Assembly: GCA_963691815.1 (NCBI GenBank)
Contig: OY829659.1
Coordinates: forward strand, 29,244,170 to 29,308,169
Source of the DNA: Echiichthys vipera
Taxonomy: Eukaryota > Chordata > Actinopteri > Perciformes > Trachinidae
DNA: 64,000 nt
Direction of reading: 5' to 3'
The position numbers and the translations under genes were made by a program. Below are positions 63,976 through 64,000 of the stretch, one piece after another. The first letter of the stretch is position 1; every line of letters starts with the position of its first letter. Under the pieces are notes generated by a model, which ran no database searches, was not told where the DNA came from, and worked only from the letters and a program-made list of their open reading frames with translations.

Positions 63976-64000
63976 TAATATAACTTCTAATGACTGATTT

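Larger units (their letters stand above)
62601..64000 (-). mobile_element. PIF/Harbinger element, copy 3 (runs off the right edge)
   Basis: Left end GGGGTCCGTTTCACAAAGC; orientation is reversed relative to copy 1. It carries the Myb-like start (62812-62960, plus) and transposase N-terminal sequence (63691-63975, minus). A ~280-bp portion is repeated (about 63596-63720 and 63878-63995; also 63205-63270 and 63735-63800). The right TIR is outside the window. Confidence 0.8.

Overview
The window looks like teleost fish nuclear DNA. It has no dense prokaryote-style coding. Nearly all of it is layered transposable elements typical of ray-finned fish: L2/CR1-like, RTE and restriction-like-endonuclease (RLE) LINEs, a Penelope-like element, PIF/Harbinger and hAT elements, a Ty3/gypsy scrap and two copies of one endogenous retrovirus (ERV), plus minisatellites. 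The only host gene I recognise is a two-exon LBH-like gene at about 44.5-45.7 kb (+). No tRNA, rRNA, CRISPR array or bacterial operon was seen.

Layout. 1-5072: ERV copy A (minus strand): LTR, tRNA-Trp-type primer site, long repetitive leader, uninterrupted gag, and the start of protease running off the left edge. 5.1-7.1 kb: a decayed DNA transposon and possible host micro-exons. 7.2-15.4 kb: nested elements. A plus-strand LINE is split by a Harbinger element (TSD TTA), which is itself split by a LINE with an uninterrupted 1004-codon ORF; a second Harbinger element splits the LINE 3' UTR. 15.5-17.1 kb: Ty3/gypsy RT fragment and a ~225-bp satellite. 17.4-31.0 kb: ERV copy B (minus strand), with all genes present but broken and a hAT element in env (8-bp TSD). 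31.0-33.9 kb: Penelope-like pieces in permuted order around a telomere-like array, split by a 513-bp LINE tail. 33.9-38.9 kb: minisatellites and an RLE LINE sitting inside a (TTTTTATCTCATTATTNTGAC)-type array. 40.7-41.5 kb: hAT MITE inside a Harbinger MITE. 41.8-44.0 kb: RTE LINE. 44.5-45.7 kb: LBH-like gene with a MITE in its intron. 46-51.5 kb: unclassified repeat, Harbinger and an L2-like LINE. 52.7-57.5 kb: full-span L2/CR1-like LINE with an 11-bp TSD and an esterase-like ORF1. 58.3-61.2 kb: two decayed LINEs. 61.2-64 kb: a hammerhead-like motif, an exon-like ORF and a third Harbinger element carrying Myb-like and transposase fragments.

The ERV family is the most notable system. It combines a tRNA-Trp-type primer site, an in-frame UAG between gag and pro, one zinc knuckle plus PPPY in Gag, a CX6CC transmembrane subunit, a ~2 kb leader with ~93-bp tandem repeats and CGCCATTTT boxes, and a ~380-codon threonine-rich reading frame upstream of and in frame with SU. 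The two copies carry reciprocal ~200-bp gag deletions. Family names come from motif recognition by eye; no database search was run.
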